A stretch of 64,000 bases of DNA from Brucella daejeonensis. GTDB lineage: Bacteria > Pseudomonadota > Alphaproteobacteria > Rhizobiales > Rhizobiaceae. Where the stretch lies: assembly GCF_014199265.1 (NCBI RefSeq), contig NZ_JACIJG010000015.1, forward strand, positions 16,567-80,566. The letters run 5' to 3'. The notes under the pieces are model-generated. The model was not told the origin of the DNA, made no database searches, and saw nothing but the letters and a program-made list of their open reading frames with translations. Positions 16,385 through 23,084 of this stretch are shown here, piece by piece (positions within the stretch are counted from its first letter, which is position 1; every line of letters starts with the position of its first letter). The translations under genes were made by a program, and so were the position numbers.

Positions 16385-16879
16385 TTAAAAGGGGATTTCA
16401 TCATCGAGATCGCGCGCGAAACCGCCGCCGCTCTGGCCGGCATATCCGCCACCGGATGCAGAAGTATCGTCCTGACTTCTCGATGAATTCTGACCGTAAT
16501 CGTCCGGGCTGGACGGGCCGCGCCCGCCGCCATTGCCCTGCGGCAGAAGCTCAAGTGCGCCGCCGAAGTTTTCCAGAACGGTTTCCGTCGAATAGCGGGC
16601 GTTGCCGTTCTGATCTTCCCACTTACGGGTGCGAACTTTTCCGGCGATGTAGACGATATTGCCCTTCTTCAGGTACTGCTCCGCCGTTTTGGCAATGCCC
16701 TGATTGAAGATGACAATGGTGTGCCACTCGGCTTTTTCTTTCTTCTCGCCGGTCTGCTTGTCCCGCCAGGTATCGGTTGTGACGACGCGCATTGTGACGA
16801 TGGCATCGCCATTGTTGGCGCGGCGCACTTCCGGGTCCGCGCCAAGACGGCCGATCATCTGATGGAGGTTGAGGCTCAT
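16385..16879 (-). CDS. ssb: single-stranded DNA-binding protein
   Basis: 164 aa. OB-fold domain in residues 1-105 (NLHQMIGRLGADPEVR, TMRVVTTDTWRDKQTGE, EWHTIVIFN, EQYLKKGNIVYIAGKVRTRKW), a Gly/Ser-rich linker, and the acidic tip DLDDEIPF that recruits DNA-processing enzymes in bacterial SSBs. Coats single-stranded phage DNA. Start overlaps the stop of the HD-domain gene (ATGA). Confidence 0.93.
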   Translation of the reverse strand: MSLNLHQMIGRLGADPEVRRANNGDAIVTMRVVTTDTWRDKQTGEKKEKAEWHTIVIFNQGIAKTAEQYLKKGNIVYIAGKVRTRKWEDQNGNARYSTETVLENFGGALELLPQGNGGGRGPSSPDDYGQNSSRSQDDTSASGGGYAGQSGGGFARDLDDEIPF

Positions 16880-17496
16880 GCCGCCGCCCTCCAGTCGATG
16901 CCGAGATAGCGGGTGAGCCGATCAAGCCATGCTTCCTCGGCCTTCATCGGAGCCCACGGCTTGATAGCTCCCGTCAACTTCGGCATCGGCAGTTCCCGGC
17001 CTGCAAGGTTTTTCAAGCCGTTATTGCCAAAGAGCAGCGCTGTTTCGGCGCGAAGCATCCGCTCGTCCATCTCTTTGACGCCGTAAGGAACAACAGGCGG
17101 CAGGCCAGCCTTTCGATAAATCGTCTGGTCAAGCCGCGCCTTGACGGCCTCGACGGCATCACGAACGAGATGCATCGGAATATCGTGCATGCGATAGAGT
17201 GCATCAGCGAGAAACAAAACGGCCGGTCTGGGCCATTCACCGATAAACGCCTCGTGGGCATCGTGCAGAAGAAAATAGGCACATAGAGTCGAGTCGCCCG
17301 TTTCATTCGCCAGCGCATCGGCACCCATTACGCAATGCTGCGCAACCGAATACATCGGGCCTCTGTTGATGCCGTTGAAACGGGCCAGCTTCGAAAGGGC
17401 GCTGGCAATGGTCGGCCAGTGAATATCGCTATCCAGAGGCTTGGCGAGGTTCATGACGGAACCATCGGGGCGGAAAGAGTGAACGACAGAAGTCAT
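16876..17496 (-). CDS. HD-domain phosphohydrolase (YfbR-like)
   Basis: 206 aa. Metal-binding residues are visible in YSVAQHCVMGADAL (first His) and FLLHDAHEAFIGEWPRP (His-Asp), with a downstream RMLRAETALLFG helix; this is the pattern of 5'-deoxynucleotidase/YfbR-type HD enzymes carried by phages. Likely acts on nucleotides, for example dephosphorylating dNMPs to adjust pools during phage replication; this is inferred from family and neighbours. Coupled to ssb downstream and to a 27-aa peptide upstream. Confidence 0.8.
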   Translation of the reverse strand: MTSVVHSFRPDGSVMNLAKPLDSDIHWPTIASALSKLARFNGINRGPMYSVAQHCVMGADALANETGDSTLCAYFLLHDAHEAFIGEWPRPAVLFLADALYRMHDIPMHLVRDAVEAVKARLDQTIYRKAGLPPVVPYGVKEMDERMLRAETALLFGNNGLKNLAGRELPMPKLTGAIKPWAPMKAEEAWLDRLTRYLGIDWRAAA

Positions 17497-17576
17497 AGCG
17501 GGACACCGAAGACGAGCGAGAAAAAAGGAACGGCGAAAGCGATGACGCTCGCCGCGATGGCCTCTGCCGCGGTCAT
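17493..17576 (-). CDS. 27-residue membrane peptide
   Basis: MTAAEAIAASVIAFAVPFFS followed by LVFGVPL: a single hydrophobic helix. Its ATG overlaps the upstream gene's stop (17573-17576) and its stop overlaps the downstream start (17493-17496), so it fits the chain of ATGA couplings exactly. That tight fit is the reason to call so short an open frame. Could be only a coupling relay. Confidence 0.45.
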   Translation of the reverse strand: MTAAEAIAASVIAFAVPFFSLVFGVPL

Positions 17577-18136
17577 GACAGCGCCCGCCCGTTGCGCACC
17601 GGGATCTTCGGCAATGTCTGCTCGGCGGCGATGGTGAGTTTTGCCCGCTCGACGGGCAGCAAGGGCAGGAGATTCAGGAATTGCTGCAGCACACAAATGC
17701 AGCGTTCGCGCTGCGGTGCCCACGGGTCGAGCATCAATGCGGCGCGGCTTGCGCAATACCGTCCCCAAGCCTCGAAAAACTGCGTTGACGTTGTAAGATC
17801 GACCGTCATGGGCGGACGGTTGGGAACCGGCTGCCTGACCTTCATGATCATGTCGGTAAGGTTATCGTACGCCGCCTTCCGGCTTTCCGACTTCCATTCC
17901 GCAGCCAGCTGCTGGGCCTGCGTTCCGAATTCGATGATTTCAGCGGACGTGAACCCGGCCCGGATCAGGTCTTTGAAGGTTGCCGCCCCCGACGATGCCG
18001 CGATGTCCTGCATCGACTTCGCCATTTCGATGGCACGAAGATGCGGGGTGCGCTCAAACTCGCGTGGATCGGTGTTGCGGATCGGGACGGTTGGCCGGGG
18101 AAAGGACCGGGCTACTTGCGAATTCGGAAAACTCAT
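17573..18136 (-). CDS. hypothetical protein, first gene of the leftward early operon
   Basis: 187 aa from the ATG at 18136, which has GGAGG 6 bases upstream; an ATG four codons earlier overlaps that ribosome site and is less likely. Mostly helical, with FKDLIRAGFTSAEIIEFGTQAQQLAAEW in pieces resembling a helix-turn-helix, and a Cys-containing C-terminal half (CICVLQQFLNLL). No family recognised. Being promoter-proximal, it is transcribed first from the repressed leftward promoter. Confidence 0.65.
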   Translation of the reverse strand: MSFPNSQVARSFPRPTVPIRNTDPREFERTPHLRAIEMAKSMQDIAASSGAATFKDLIRAGFTSAEIIEFGTQAQQLAAEWKSESRKAAYDNLTDMIMKVRQPVPNRPPMTVDLTTSTQFFEAWGRYCASRAALMLDPWAPQRERCICVLQQFLNLLPLLPVERAKLTIAAEQTLPKIPVRNGRALS

Positions 18137-18165
18137 GGATGCCTCCATCGGTTAGGATGGGGCTA

Positions 18166-18261
18166 ATATCGAATAATTTGCGATAATCTGTCAATTGGGT
18201 TTATCGCATTTTTTGCGATGCTCAATATTTTGAAAGGCTTAACATCGCAAAATATGCGAAT
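18166..18261 (-). promoter_or_regulatory. leftward early promoter with three repressor operators
   Basis: Three 19-bp sites of form TATCGCA-N5-TGCGATA: 18167-18185, 18202-18220 and 18243-18261. A minus-strand promoter TTGACA (18189-18194) with CGATAT (18166-18171) at 17 bases overlaps the first site, so repressor binding would block it. The same site type occurs on the other side of the repressor gene. Confidence 0.7.
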
Positions 18262-18272
18262 CACCAACAAAA

Positions 18273-18293
18273 AGCCCGGCACGGGGCCGGGCT
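18273..18293 (-). terminator. terminator of the repressor gene
   Basis: AGCCCGGC / GCCGGGCT stem (18273-18280 with 18286-18293) followed on the minus strand by CTTTTTG. It lies just after the repressor stop and before the leftward promoter. Confidence 0.75.
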
Positions 18294-18317
18294 GATTTGG
18301 TCATTGATCAGAGAATG

Positions 18318-18956
18318 TTACTCGCGTGTCACCGAGAATCTGACCCGCCCCAGGATGCGGATCACGTCGCCGTCCTCGCCGCTGATCGGAATGGCTTCCT
18401 GGTATCGCGGATCATCGGATTCCGGCACAAGCCACATTGCCCCGAATTCGTCCTGCCAGAGCTTCTTCACTGTTGCTTCGCGCAATCCGTCCGCTCGCTC
18501 TCGCTCGACGATATAACGTTTCCCCGCGATCAAATCTTCCGGGCGCTCCAGTGCATCGGTAAAGACCAGCACTGTGCCATCCGGATAGCGCTTGTTCATT
18601 GATGGCCCCCTGGTTTCAGCCGCATGCAGTGAGAAATTCGACAGCGCCGGATCGTCCGGCACGGGAACTTCATACTGGTCTTCTATCGGCCATTCCCAAG
18701 TTTCCGCCCAAGCCCCGGCTTGTATCTGTCCCTTGACGGTTACGGTTCGCCCACCCTCACTGCCCACCAGTTCGGCTGTCGAAACCCCAAGCGCCTTTGC
18801 ATAGGCCTGCAGTTTTTGCTCGGACAGTGTGCTCTTGGAGCTTTCCGCCCGATGGACCGTCTGCCAGTGCACGCCCAACTTCTCGCCGAGCGCACCCTGC
18901 GAGAGTCCCTGTGCTTCCCTGATTTCTCTGATCCTGTTCTTCATGGCGGGCATCAT
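18318..18956 (-). CDS. prophage repressor, XRE helix-turn-helix plus S24 autoprotease (CI/LexA-like)
   Basis: 212 aa. Residues 6-65 form an XRE helix-turn-helix (REAQGLSQGALGEKLGVHWQ). A linker with AGAW (Ala80-Gly81 as likely cleavage bond) leads into the peptidase S24 domain, with catalytic Ser119 in GPSMNKRYPDG and Lys164/165 in ATVKKLW. Such repressors keep the phage dormant and cleave themselves when RecA filaments form, so the prophage is probably SOS-inducible. A second ATG at 18944 begins directly at KNRIREIRE; neither has a strong ribosome site. Flanked by 3+3 operators. Confidence 0.92.
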   Translation of the reverse strand: MMPAMKNRIREIREAQGLSQGALGEKLGVHWQTVHRAESSKSTLSEQKLQAYAKALGVSTAELVGSEGGRTVTVKGQIQAGAWAETWEWPIEDQYEVPVPDDPALSNFSLHAAETRGPSMNKRYPDGTVLVFTDALERPEDLIAGKRYIVERERADGLREATVKKLWQDEFGAMWLVPESDDPRYQEAIPISGEDGDVIRILGRVRFSVTRE

Positions 18957-18961
18957 ATCAG

Positions 18962-19034
18962 CATCGCTAAATCTGCGTTATCGAAAAAAATGCGATATTG
19001 CCCTTGACTTTCACATCGCAATTTGTGCGATATA
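18962..19034 (+). promoter_or_regulatory. rightward early promoter with operators
   Basis: Two good operators TATCGAA-N5-TGCGATA (18979-18997) and CATCGCA-N5-TGCGATA (19014-19032), plus a degenerate one (18962-18980). Promoter TTGACT (19004-19009) with CGATAT (19028-19033), spacer 18; the operator at 19014 covers the spacer and -10. The divergent repressor promoter must overlap the other sites. Layout parallels lambda OR. Confidence 0.7.
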
Positions 19035-19054
19035 GGGAGGCAAAGGAGCACGCT

Positions 19055-19297
19055 ATGAAACTTGCAGACTGGCGTAAACGAGAGGGGCTTTCGTGTGATG
19101 ATATCGCGCGCAGACTTGAAATCACTGCGGTGCGCGGCGGTTCCAGCGTGTGGAATTGGGAAACCGGACGCGCGCGGGCTGACGCCGATATCATCGACAG
19201 GATCGAGATTCTGACCAAGGGCGAGGTATCGCCGCTCGATATGCACCGTACCCGTCTCGACTGGCTGCGCCAGAACAGGAGCGATGAGGCCGCATGA
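19055..19297 (+). CDS. Cro-like helix-turn-helix regulator
   Basis: 80 aa from the ATG at 19055 with AAAGGAG upstream. MKLADWRKREGLSCDDIARR and VWNWETGRARADADIIDRIE make an XRE-type helix-turn-helix without a protease domain. As the first rightward gene opposite the S24 repressor, it is in the Cro position and probably competes for the same operators. Confidence 0.8.
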   Translation: MKLADWRKREGLSCDDIARRLEITAVRGGSSVWNWETGRARADADIIDRIEILTKGEVSPLDMHRTRLDWLRQNRSDEAA

Positions 19298-19854
19298 TGC
19301 TGAAACCCCTCCGCCGCCTCGACGATGCAGCCTGCGCTTTCCTGACCGGGCATTCGCGCCGCGATCTCGACCGGGTACGCCTGCGCCGCCTGAAAATCCT
19401 TGTCCGCCGGGAAATCGCCCGGCTGGAGCGCGAAGCGCGCGAGCATGAATATTACTCATTTCGTGCGACCTTCTGCCGTTCTTTAGCGCAATCGCTTGCG
19501 AGCCGCCTTGAAGGCGTCGTCAATCGCGTTGATGGTGAGTCCTACCGAATTTTGCTGGATCATCTGCATATCGAGCGCATCAACCTTCACGCCCGCCGCA
19601 AATTTCAGTGGGACGACTGGCATTCGCTCGACGACTTCGACAAGGCGCGCATTCACTGCCCGGTAATGCCGGTAATCGATCCGACCGGCAAGCAATACGG
19701 CAAGCTCTTCGAGGGCCTTGGTGACTGCCGCATTTTTGATCCGTTCCATGACAAGGGCGGTTTCCGCATTCGGCATTGGCATCGCGTTCTGGCTCCGTTT
19801 TTCCGGTGGCGGGCGCGCCCCTTGCAGCGTGTGAAGGTTAGCGGCCCGCCGTGA
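19294..19854 (+). CDS. hypothetical early protein, C-terminal half doubtful
   Basis: 186 aa frame, coupled to the Cro-like gene by an ATGA overlap. The first ~60 codons (RRDLDRVRLRRLKILVRREI, Arg-rich, helical) have the GC3 bias of real genes here. After about 19475 the bias drops and the opposite strand carries a better-looking frame (19483-19782). The true protein may be shorter, or the two genes may genuinely overlap antisense. No family recognised. Confidence 0.45.
   Translation: MMLKPLRRLDDAACAFLTGHSRRDLDRVRLRRLKILVRREIARLEREAREHEYYSFRATFCRSLAQSLASRLEGVVNRVDGESYRILLDHLHIERINLHARRKFQWDDWHSLDDFDKARIHCPVMPVIDPTGKQYGKLFEGLGDCRIFDPFHDKGGFRIRHWHRVLAPFFRWRARPLQRVKVSGPP
19483..19782 (-). CDS. 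possible antisense small protein
   Basis: 99 aa from the ATG at 19782 (GGAG upstream). Composition is protein-like: NAETALVMERIKNAAVTKAL, a helical middle, and FKAARKRLR at the end. It lies wholly antisense to the C-terminal half of the 19294 gene, and codon bias favours this strand over that stretch. No homologue recognised. Confidence 0.4.
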   Translation of the reverse strand: MPMPNAETALVMERIKNAAVTKALEELAVLLAGRIDYRHYRAVNARLVEVVERMPVVPLKFAAGVKVDALDMQMIQQNSVGLTINAIDDAFKAARKRLR

Positions 19855-19888
19855 TGATCTGACCCCGGCAAACTGACACCCCAACCCC

Positions 19889-19933
19889 TTTCCCACCATG
19901 GGAAAAACTTGCGGCTTTTCCCGCCACGGGAAA
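19889..19933. promoter_or_regulatory. twin 17-bp palindromes before the CII-like gene
   Basis: TTTCCC-ACCAT-GGGAAA (19889-19905) and TTTCCC-GCCAC-GGGAAA (19917-19933), 28 bp apart, 25 bp before the ATG of a CII-like regulator. They look like a pair of dimer sites, possibly autoregulatory. They differ completely from the repressor operators. Confidence 0.55.
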
Positions 19934-19957
19934 GCTTTGCCTTTCGAGGAAGCCCCC

Positions 19958-20464
19958 ATGAACCAACTGACCGATGCATGGTTTTACCGGATCAAGGCAG
20001 CACAGAACGAACTCATCAAATATTGCGGCGGTATCGAGCAGGTCACGAAGCTCATATCGCTTTCAAAAAGCCAGGTGGGGCGTTGGAATAACCCGCTCGA
20101 CCCGGACATGATGCCGGTTCACATCGTCTGCCAGCTCGAAGCGCAATGCGGCGTACCCAGCGTGACTTCGGTCATGGCGGCGCTGAATAATCGGCGGCTG
20201 GCCGAACCGGATGACGACGCCCTGCGCGCCGCCGGGAATTTGCTGACCGCCCATTCGGAGGTTGTCCGCAGCGTGGGCGAAGTGATGAGCATCGGCGCGC
20301 AGGTCTTTGCCGATGGCAAGGTTACAGGCACCGAGGCGATGCAACTCGACAAGCCTGCAGCCGATGCCGAGCGAAGGCTTGGTGAATTGCGCCGTGAGCT
20401 TTCAGGCCACATCGCCAATGCCCGGCGCGGCGACCCTGCGCTCCGCGTCATCGGGGATGACTGA
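19958..20464 (+). CDS. phage regulatory protein, CII-like
   Basis: 168 aa from the ATG at 19958 (CGAGGA upstream). Residues 8-75 (AAQNELIKYCGGIEQVTKLI; SKSQVGRWNNPLDPDMMPVH) form a helix-turn-helix with the pattern of the phage CII/regulatory family. The C-terminal half is helical (DAERRLGELRRELSGHI). It probably activates or represses early rightward transcription. The upstream twin palindromes may be its sites. Confidence 0.65.
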   Translation: MNQLTDAWFYRIKAAQNELIKYCGGIEQVTKLISLSKSQVGRWNNPLDPDMMPVHIVCQLEAQCGVPSVTSVMAALNNRRLAEPDDDALRAAGNLLTAHSEVVRSVGEVMSIGAQVFADGKVTGTEAMQLDKPAADAERRLGELRRELSGHIANARRGDPALRVIGDD

Positions 20465-20466
20465 CC

Positions 20467-20595
20467 ATGGCCAGCCATCCTCCAAAAGAACCTTCTGTCG
20501 CAAGCGTCCTTCTTCTGGTCGCCTCCTGCTGCATCGGCGCAACCATTGCCGGGGCTTATGCCGCCATTCTGTTCTGGCCGGCGGTGATGCGATGA
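20467..20595 (+). CDS. 42-residue membrane protein
   Basis: MASHPPKEPSVASVLLLVAS then CCIGATIAGAYAAILFWPAVMR: one long hydrophobic helix with two adjacent cysteines. Begins 2 bases after the previous stop and overlaps the methyltransferase start (ATGA, 20592-20595). Similar in style to the 27-aa peptide in the leftward operon. Function unknown. Confidence 0.5.
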   Translation: MASHPPKEPSVASVLLLVASCCIGATIAGAYAAILFWPAVMR

Positions 20596-21818
20596 CGATC
20601 AGCCTGCTCGACAGTCGCGTGGAAATCATTGTCGACGACGTTATGGCCGCGCTTGCCCGGATGCCGTCCGATAGCGTGGATTGTGTCGTTACCTCGCCAC
20701 CTTATTGGGGCCTGCGCTCATATATCGCCGATGGCGATCCGCTCAAGCCGCTGGAAATCGGGCTTGAACCAACACTCGCGGCACATCTGGAAACAATGGT
20801 CGCGGTGTTCGAGAAAGTACGTCGCGTGCTGAAACCCACCGGCACATGCTGGATCAATTATGGCGACTGCTATGCCACCACGCCGAACGGCAAATCCGCT
20901 GCCGATTATAAGGCAGAAGGCACCGATGATCGCACCTTTCGGGACAAGCCTTTCTCGACCATTGGTGGCGGAATCAAGCCGAAAGACCTTCTGATGATCC
21001 CGAACCGGCTGGCGATCGCACTTCAAGACGCGGGCTGGTGGGTGCGCTCGGAAATCATCTGGGGCAAGTCCAATCCGATGCCGGATTCTTCCGGTGCCTA
21101 TCGCCCATCCACCGCGCATGAAAAGATTTTCATGCTGACGAAATCCGATGACGGCGACGTTTGGCGCGCGCGCGATACGGGCGAGATTTCCTTTGGCCCG
21201 GACCTCTCGGAGCGCTGCGCGTTCATCACTGACCCGTCACGCGAAGGTGCTCGTTGGACACGCATGGGCTCTTATTATGATGCCGAGGCTGTCAGGCAGG
21301 TCAGCGCAACGGGCCTCGCGCACCCCGTGCAGGGATGGGCAACCGGAAGCGAAACGCCCCACACTGCAGTCGCTCATAACAGCGTCAGAAAAGACAAGCA
21401 GCGCGGCCATGATCGGAGCCATGACGGCTTCAAAGGTCGATGGGATCAGATGACGAAGGAAGAACAAGGCGCAAATGGCCGGTTTCTTCGCAATTTCGAG
21501 CCTGCGCCTCTTTCTGTCTGGCCGATTGCCACCAAGCCGTTTTCCGAAGCGCATTTCGCCACCTTCCCGCCGGAACTGGCAGAGCGCTGCATCCTTGCGG
21601 GTTGCCCGAAGGATGGGCTTGTCCTCGATCCATTCGGTGGGGCCGGAACCACGGGGCTTGTAGCCGCGCGCCATAACCGCCGCGCCACGCTGATCGAGCT
21701 GAACCCGGAATATGCCGACATCACCAGACGCCGCATAGAAAAAGAATGGCGCGTCAATGACGCGCCATTCGCTGCGACCGATTTCGGCCCTCTGTTCAAT
21801 ACGGAGGTAGCAGGTTGA
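20592..21818 (+). CDS. DNA methyltransferase, N4-cytosine/N6-adenine type
   Basis: 408 aa from the ATG at 20592; a longer upstream frame is the previous gene out of frame. Catalytic motif IV is TSPPYWG (residues 34-40), and the SAM-binding motif LDPFGGAGTTGLVA lies near residue 346, i.e. the beta-class order. TSPPYW is commoner in N4-cytosine enzymes but does not settle it. The central ~200 residues would hold target recognition. No partner endonuclease is present, so it is probably an orphan protecting phage DNA or affecting regulation. Confidence 0.88.
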   Translation: MTISLLDSRVEIIVDDVMAALARMPSDSVDCVVTSPPYWGLRSYIADGDPLKPLEIGLEPTLAAHLETMVAVFEKVRRVLKPTGTCWINYGDCYATTPNGKSAADYKAEGTDDRTFRDKPFSTIGGGIKPKDLLMIPNRLAIALQDAGWWVRSEIIWGKSNPMPDSSGAYRPSTAHEKIFMLTKSDDGDVWRARDTGEISFGPDLSERCAFITDPSREGARWTRMGSYYDAEAVRQVSATGLAHPVQGWATGSETPHTAVAHNSVRKDKQRGHDRSHDGFKGRWDQMTKEEQGANGRFLRNFEPAPLSVWPIATKPFSEAHFATFPPELAERCILAGCPKDGLVLDPFGGAGTTGLVAARHNRRATLIELNPEYADITRRRIEKEWRVNDAPFAATDFGPLFNTEVAG

Positions 21819-21826
21819 TGCCTGAT

Positions 21827-22255
21827 TTATTCAGCCGCCTCCAGGCCGATGACCAGCCTTTGCCCCATAGCCTCAAGCGCTGCTATCATAAGCGGAAGCT
21901 TGGTCGCGGTATCAGGATCAAGCAGACGGCGTGCTTCCTTCTCGTCCTTTCCGATACGGCGGGCAAGTTCGGTTCTCGATATGCCCGAAGCGCGGAAAGT
22001 CTCGATCACGGCGATCTTGGTTGCCACATCGGCATCCGGCCAGATCAATTCTCCCTCCGATTTCGCTTCGGGCAGTTCCCGACCCATCTCAAGATAGGTG
22101 AGCAGCGCCACACCGAGCGCGTCCGAAGCCTGCTCGCGGGCATCCGCCATATCGTTACCTTCGGTGATGGCTTCCGGCACATCCGGAAATGTCACGATGA
22201 AGCCGCCCTCCCGCTCGGTAGGCTCGAACACGGCTGCGTAAGCATATGTTCTCAT
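21827..22255 (-). CDS. hicB: HicB-family antitoxin
   Basis: 142 aa from the ATG at 22255. N-terminal HicB fold (AAVFEPTEREGGFIVTFPDV, PEAITEGNDMADAREQASDAL) that blocks the toxin, and a C-terminal helix-turn-helix (RASGISRTELARRIGKDEKE) that binds the promoter. Lies on the minus strand, against the flow of the surrounding early operon, downstream of hicA. Confidence 0.9.
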   Translation of the reverse strand: MRTYAYAAVFEPTEREGGFIVTFPDVPEAITEGNDMADAREQASDALGVALLTYLEMGRELPEAKSEGELIWPDADVATKIAVIETFRASGISRTELARRIGKDEKEARRLLDPDTATKLPLMIAALEAMGQRLVIGLEAAE

Positions 22256-22293
22256 TCTTCTAGCCCTTTGTTCCTTTGTGTGGCGGGAGGGGC

Positions 22294-22491
22294 TCAAATG
22301 AGCCCCAACCCTTTCTTGATCTTCGCAGCGGTCTTGGGATCGATTTCCCGGCTTGGCAGTGTGGTGAAGCGATCCCCCACCCATACTGTTGCGTGCCCGC
22401 CTTTTCCTTTGCGCTTGCTGACCCGGAAGGCCAGCCCCTGCGCCTTTGCCTCATCCCTTAGTTCGGCGATGAAGCGGTCTCGTTTGTCCAT
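22294..22491 (-). CDS. hicA: HicA-family mRNA interferase toxin
   Basis: 65 aa, dsRBD-like fold. RVSKRKGKGGHATVWVGDRF holds the catalytic His33, followed by TTLPSREIDPKTAAKIKKGL, the family's C-terminal signature. Expected to cleave mRNA when HicB is lost, stabilising the prophage or aborting infection. The order toxin-then-antitoxin is the classical one. Twin palindromes lie directly upstream. Confidence 0.9.
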   Translation of the reverse strand: MDKRDRFIAELRDEAKAQGLAFRVSKRKGKGGHATVWVGDRFTTLPSREIDPKTAAKIKKGLGLI

Positions 22492-22518
22492 CGGGTTCTC
22501 CGTGCTGGCAAGGATAAT

Positions 22519-22569
22519 TTCGGATATTTTTGTCCGAATGTCAAGTGCATTCGGATATTTTTGTCCGAT
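22519..22569 (-). promoter_or_regulatory. hicAB operator: twin 20-bp palindromes
   Basis: TTCGGATATTTTTGTCCGAA (22519-22538) and a copy differing in the last base (22550-22569), 31 bp apart (about three helix turns). Located just before hicA, where HicB-HicA complexes bind in known systems; the sites also sit before the rightward gene at 22588 and could affect it. Confidence 0.65.
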
Positions 22570-22587
22570 TTCCTCAGGGACAAAGTC

Positions 22588-22842
22588 ATGACCGGCTGCG
22601 CCTCATCGAAAACCGATTTCACCGCGCTCGGCATGTATGTGGACAGGAAGCGCATCCTCGCGCACTTGACCTTCAGCGCCGTTGCCCGGCTCTGCGATAT
22701 TGCAACTGACGATGTGCGCCGGGTCATTAACGGCAGTCCGGTCGGCCCTGACGCCGTGCAGGCGCTCTGCGACTGGCTGGAGCGTTCCCCTTCCTTTTTC
22801 GACACTCATTCACTCACCGCCAAACGGGAGGCCTATCCATGA
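22588..22842 (+). CDS. small helix-turn-helix-like early protein
   Basis: 84 aa. The segment AVARLCDIATDDVRRVINGS with VGPDAVQALCDWLERSP reads as a DNA-binding helix-turn-helix. Weak ribosome site (CAGGGA). Its stop overlaps the next start (ATGA, 22839-22842). A regulatory role is inferred only from the fold pattern. Confidence 0.6.
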   Translation: MTGCASSKTDFTALGMYVDRKRILAHLTFSAVARLCDIATDDVRRVINGSPVGPDAVQALCDWLERSPSFFDTHSLTAKREAYP

Positions 22843-23084
22843 CGACATTCGGGAAGCCCGGCAGCATTACGCCTGCAAGTTTCACACCCGACCTGCCCAC
22901 AATCATGATTATCGAAGGGCTGGCGCTCCTCCGCGAAATGGGAATGACCCAAAGCGAAATCGCCAAGGCTTCTGGCATGTCGGTCTATAAGGTCCGCTCC
23001 TATTTCAGCACCATTTGCCGCTCCTGGAGCCTTGACCAATGCTGGGGCGTGCGTGGCCGTGAAGAAACCGGGAGTGCGCAATGA
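22839..23084 (+). CDS. small helix-turn-helix early protein
   Basis: 81 aa; GMTQSEIAKASGMSVYKVRS is a clear helix-turn-helix. Coupled by ATGA overlaps both to the gene before and to the cytosine methyltransferase after it (23081-23084). It may regulate the methyltransferase, as small controller proteins do, but no direct evidence is visible. Confidence 0.65.
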   Translation: MTTFGKPGSITPASFTPDLPTIMIIEGLALLREMGMTQSEIAKASGMSVYKVRSYFSTICRSWSLDQCWGVRGREETGSAQ

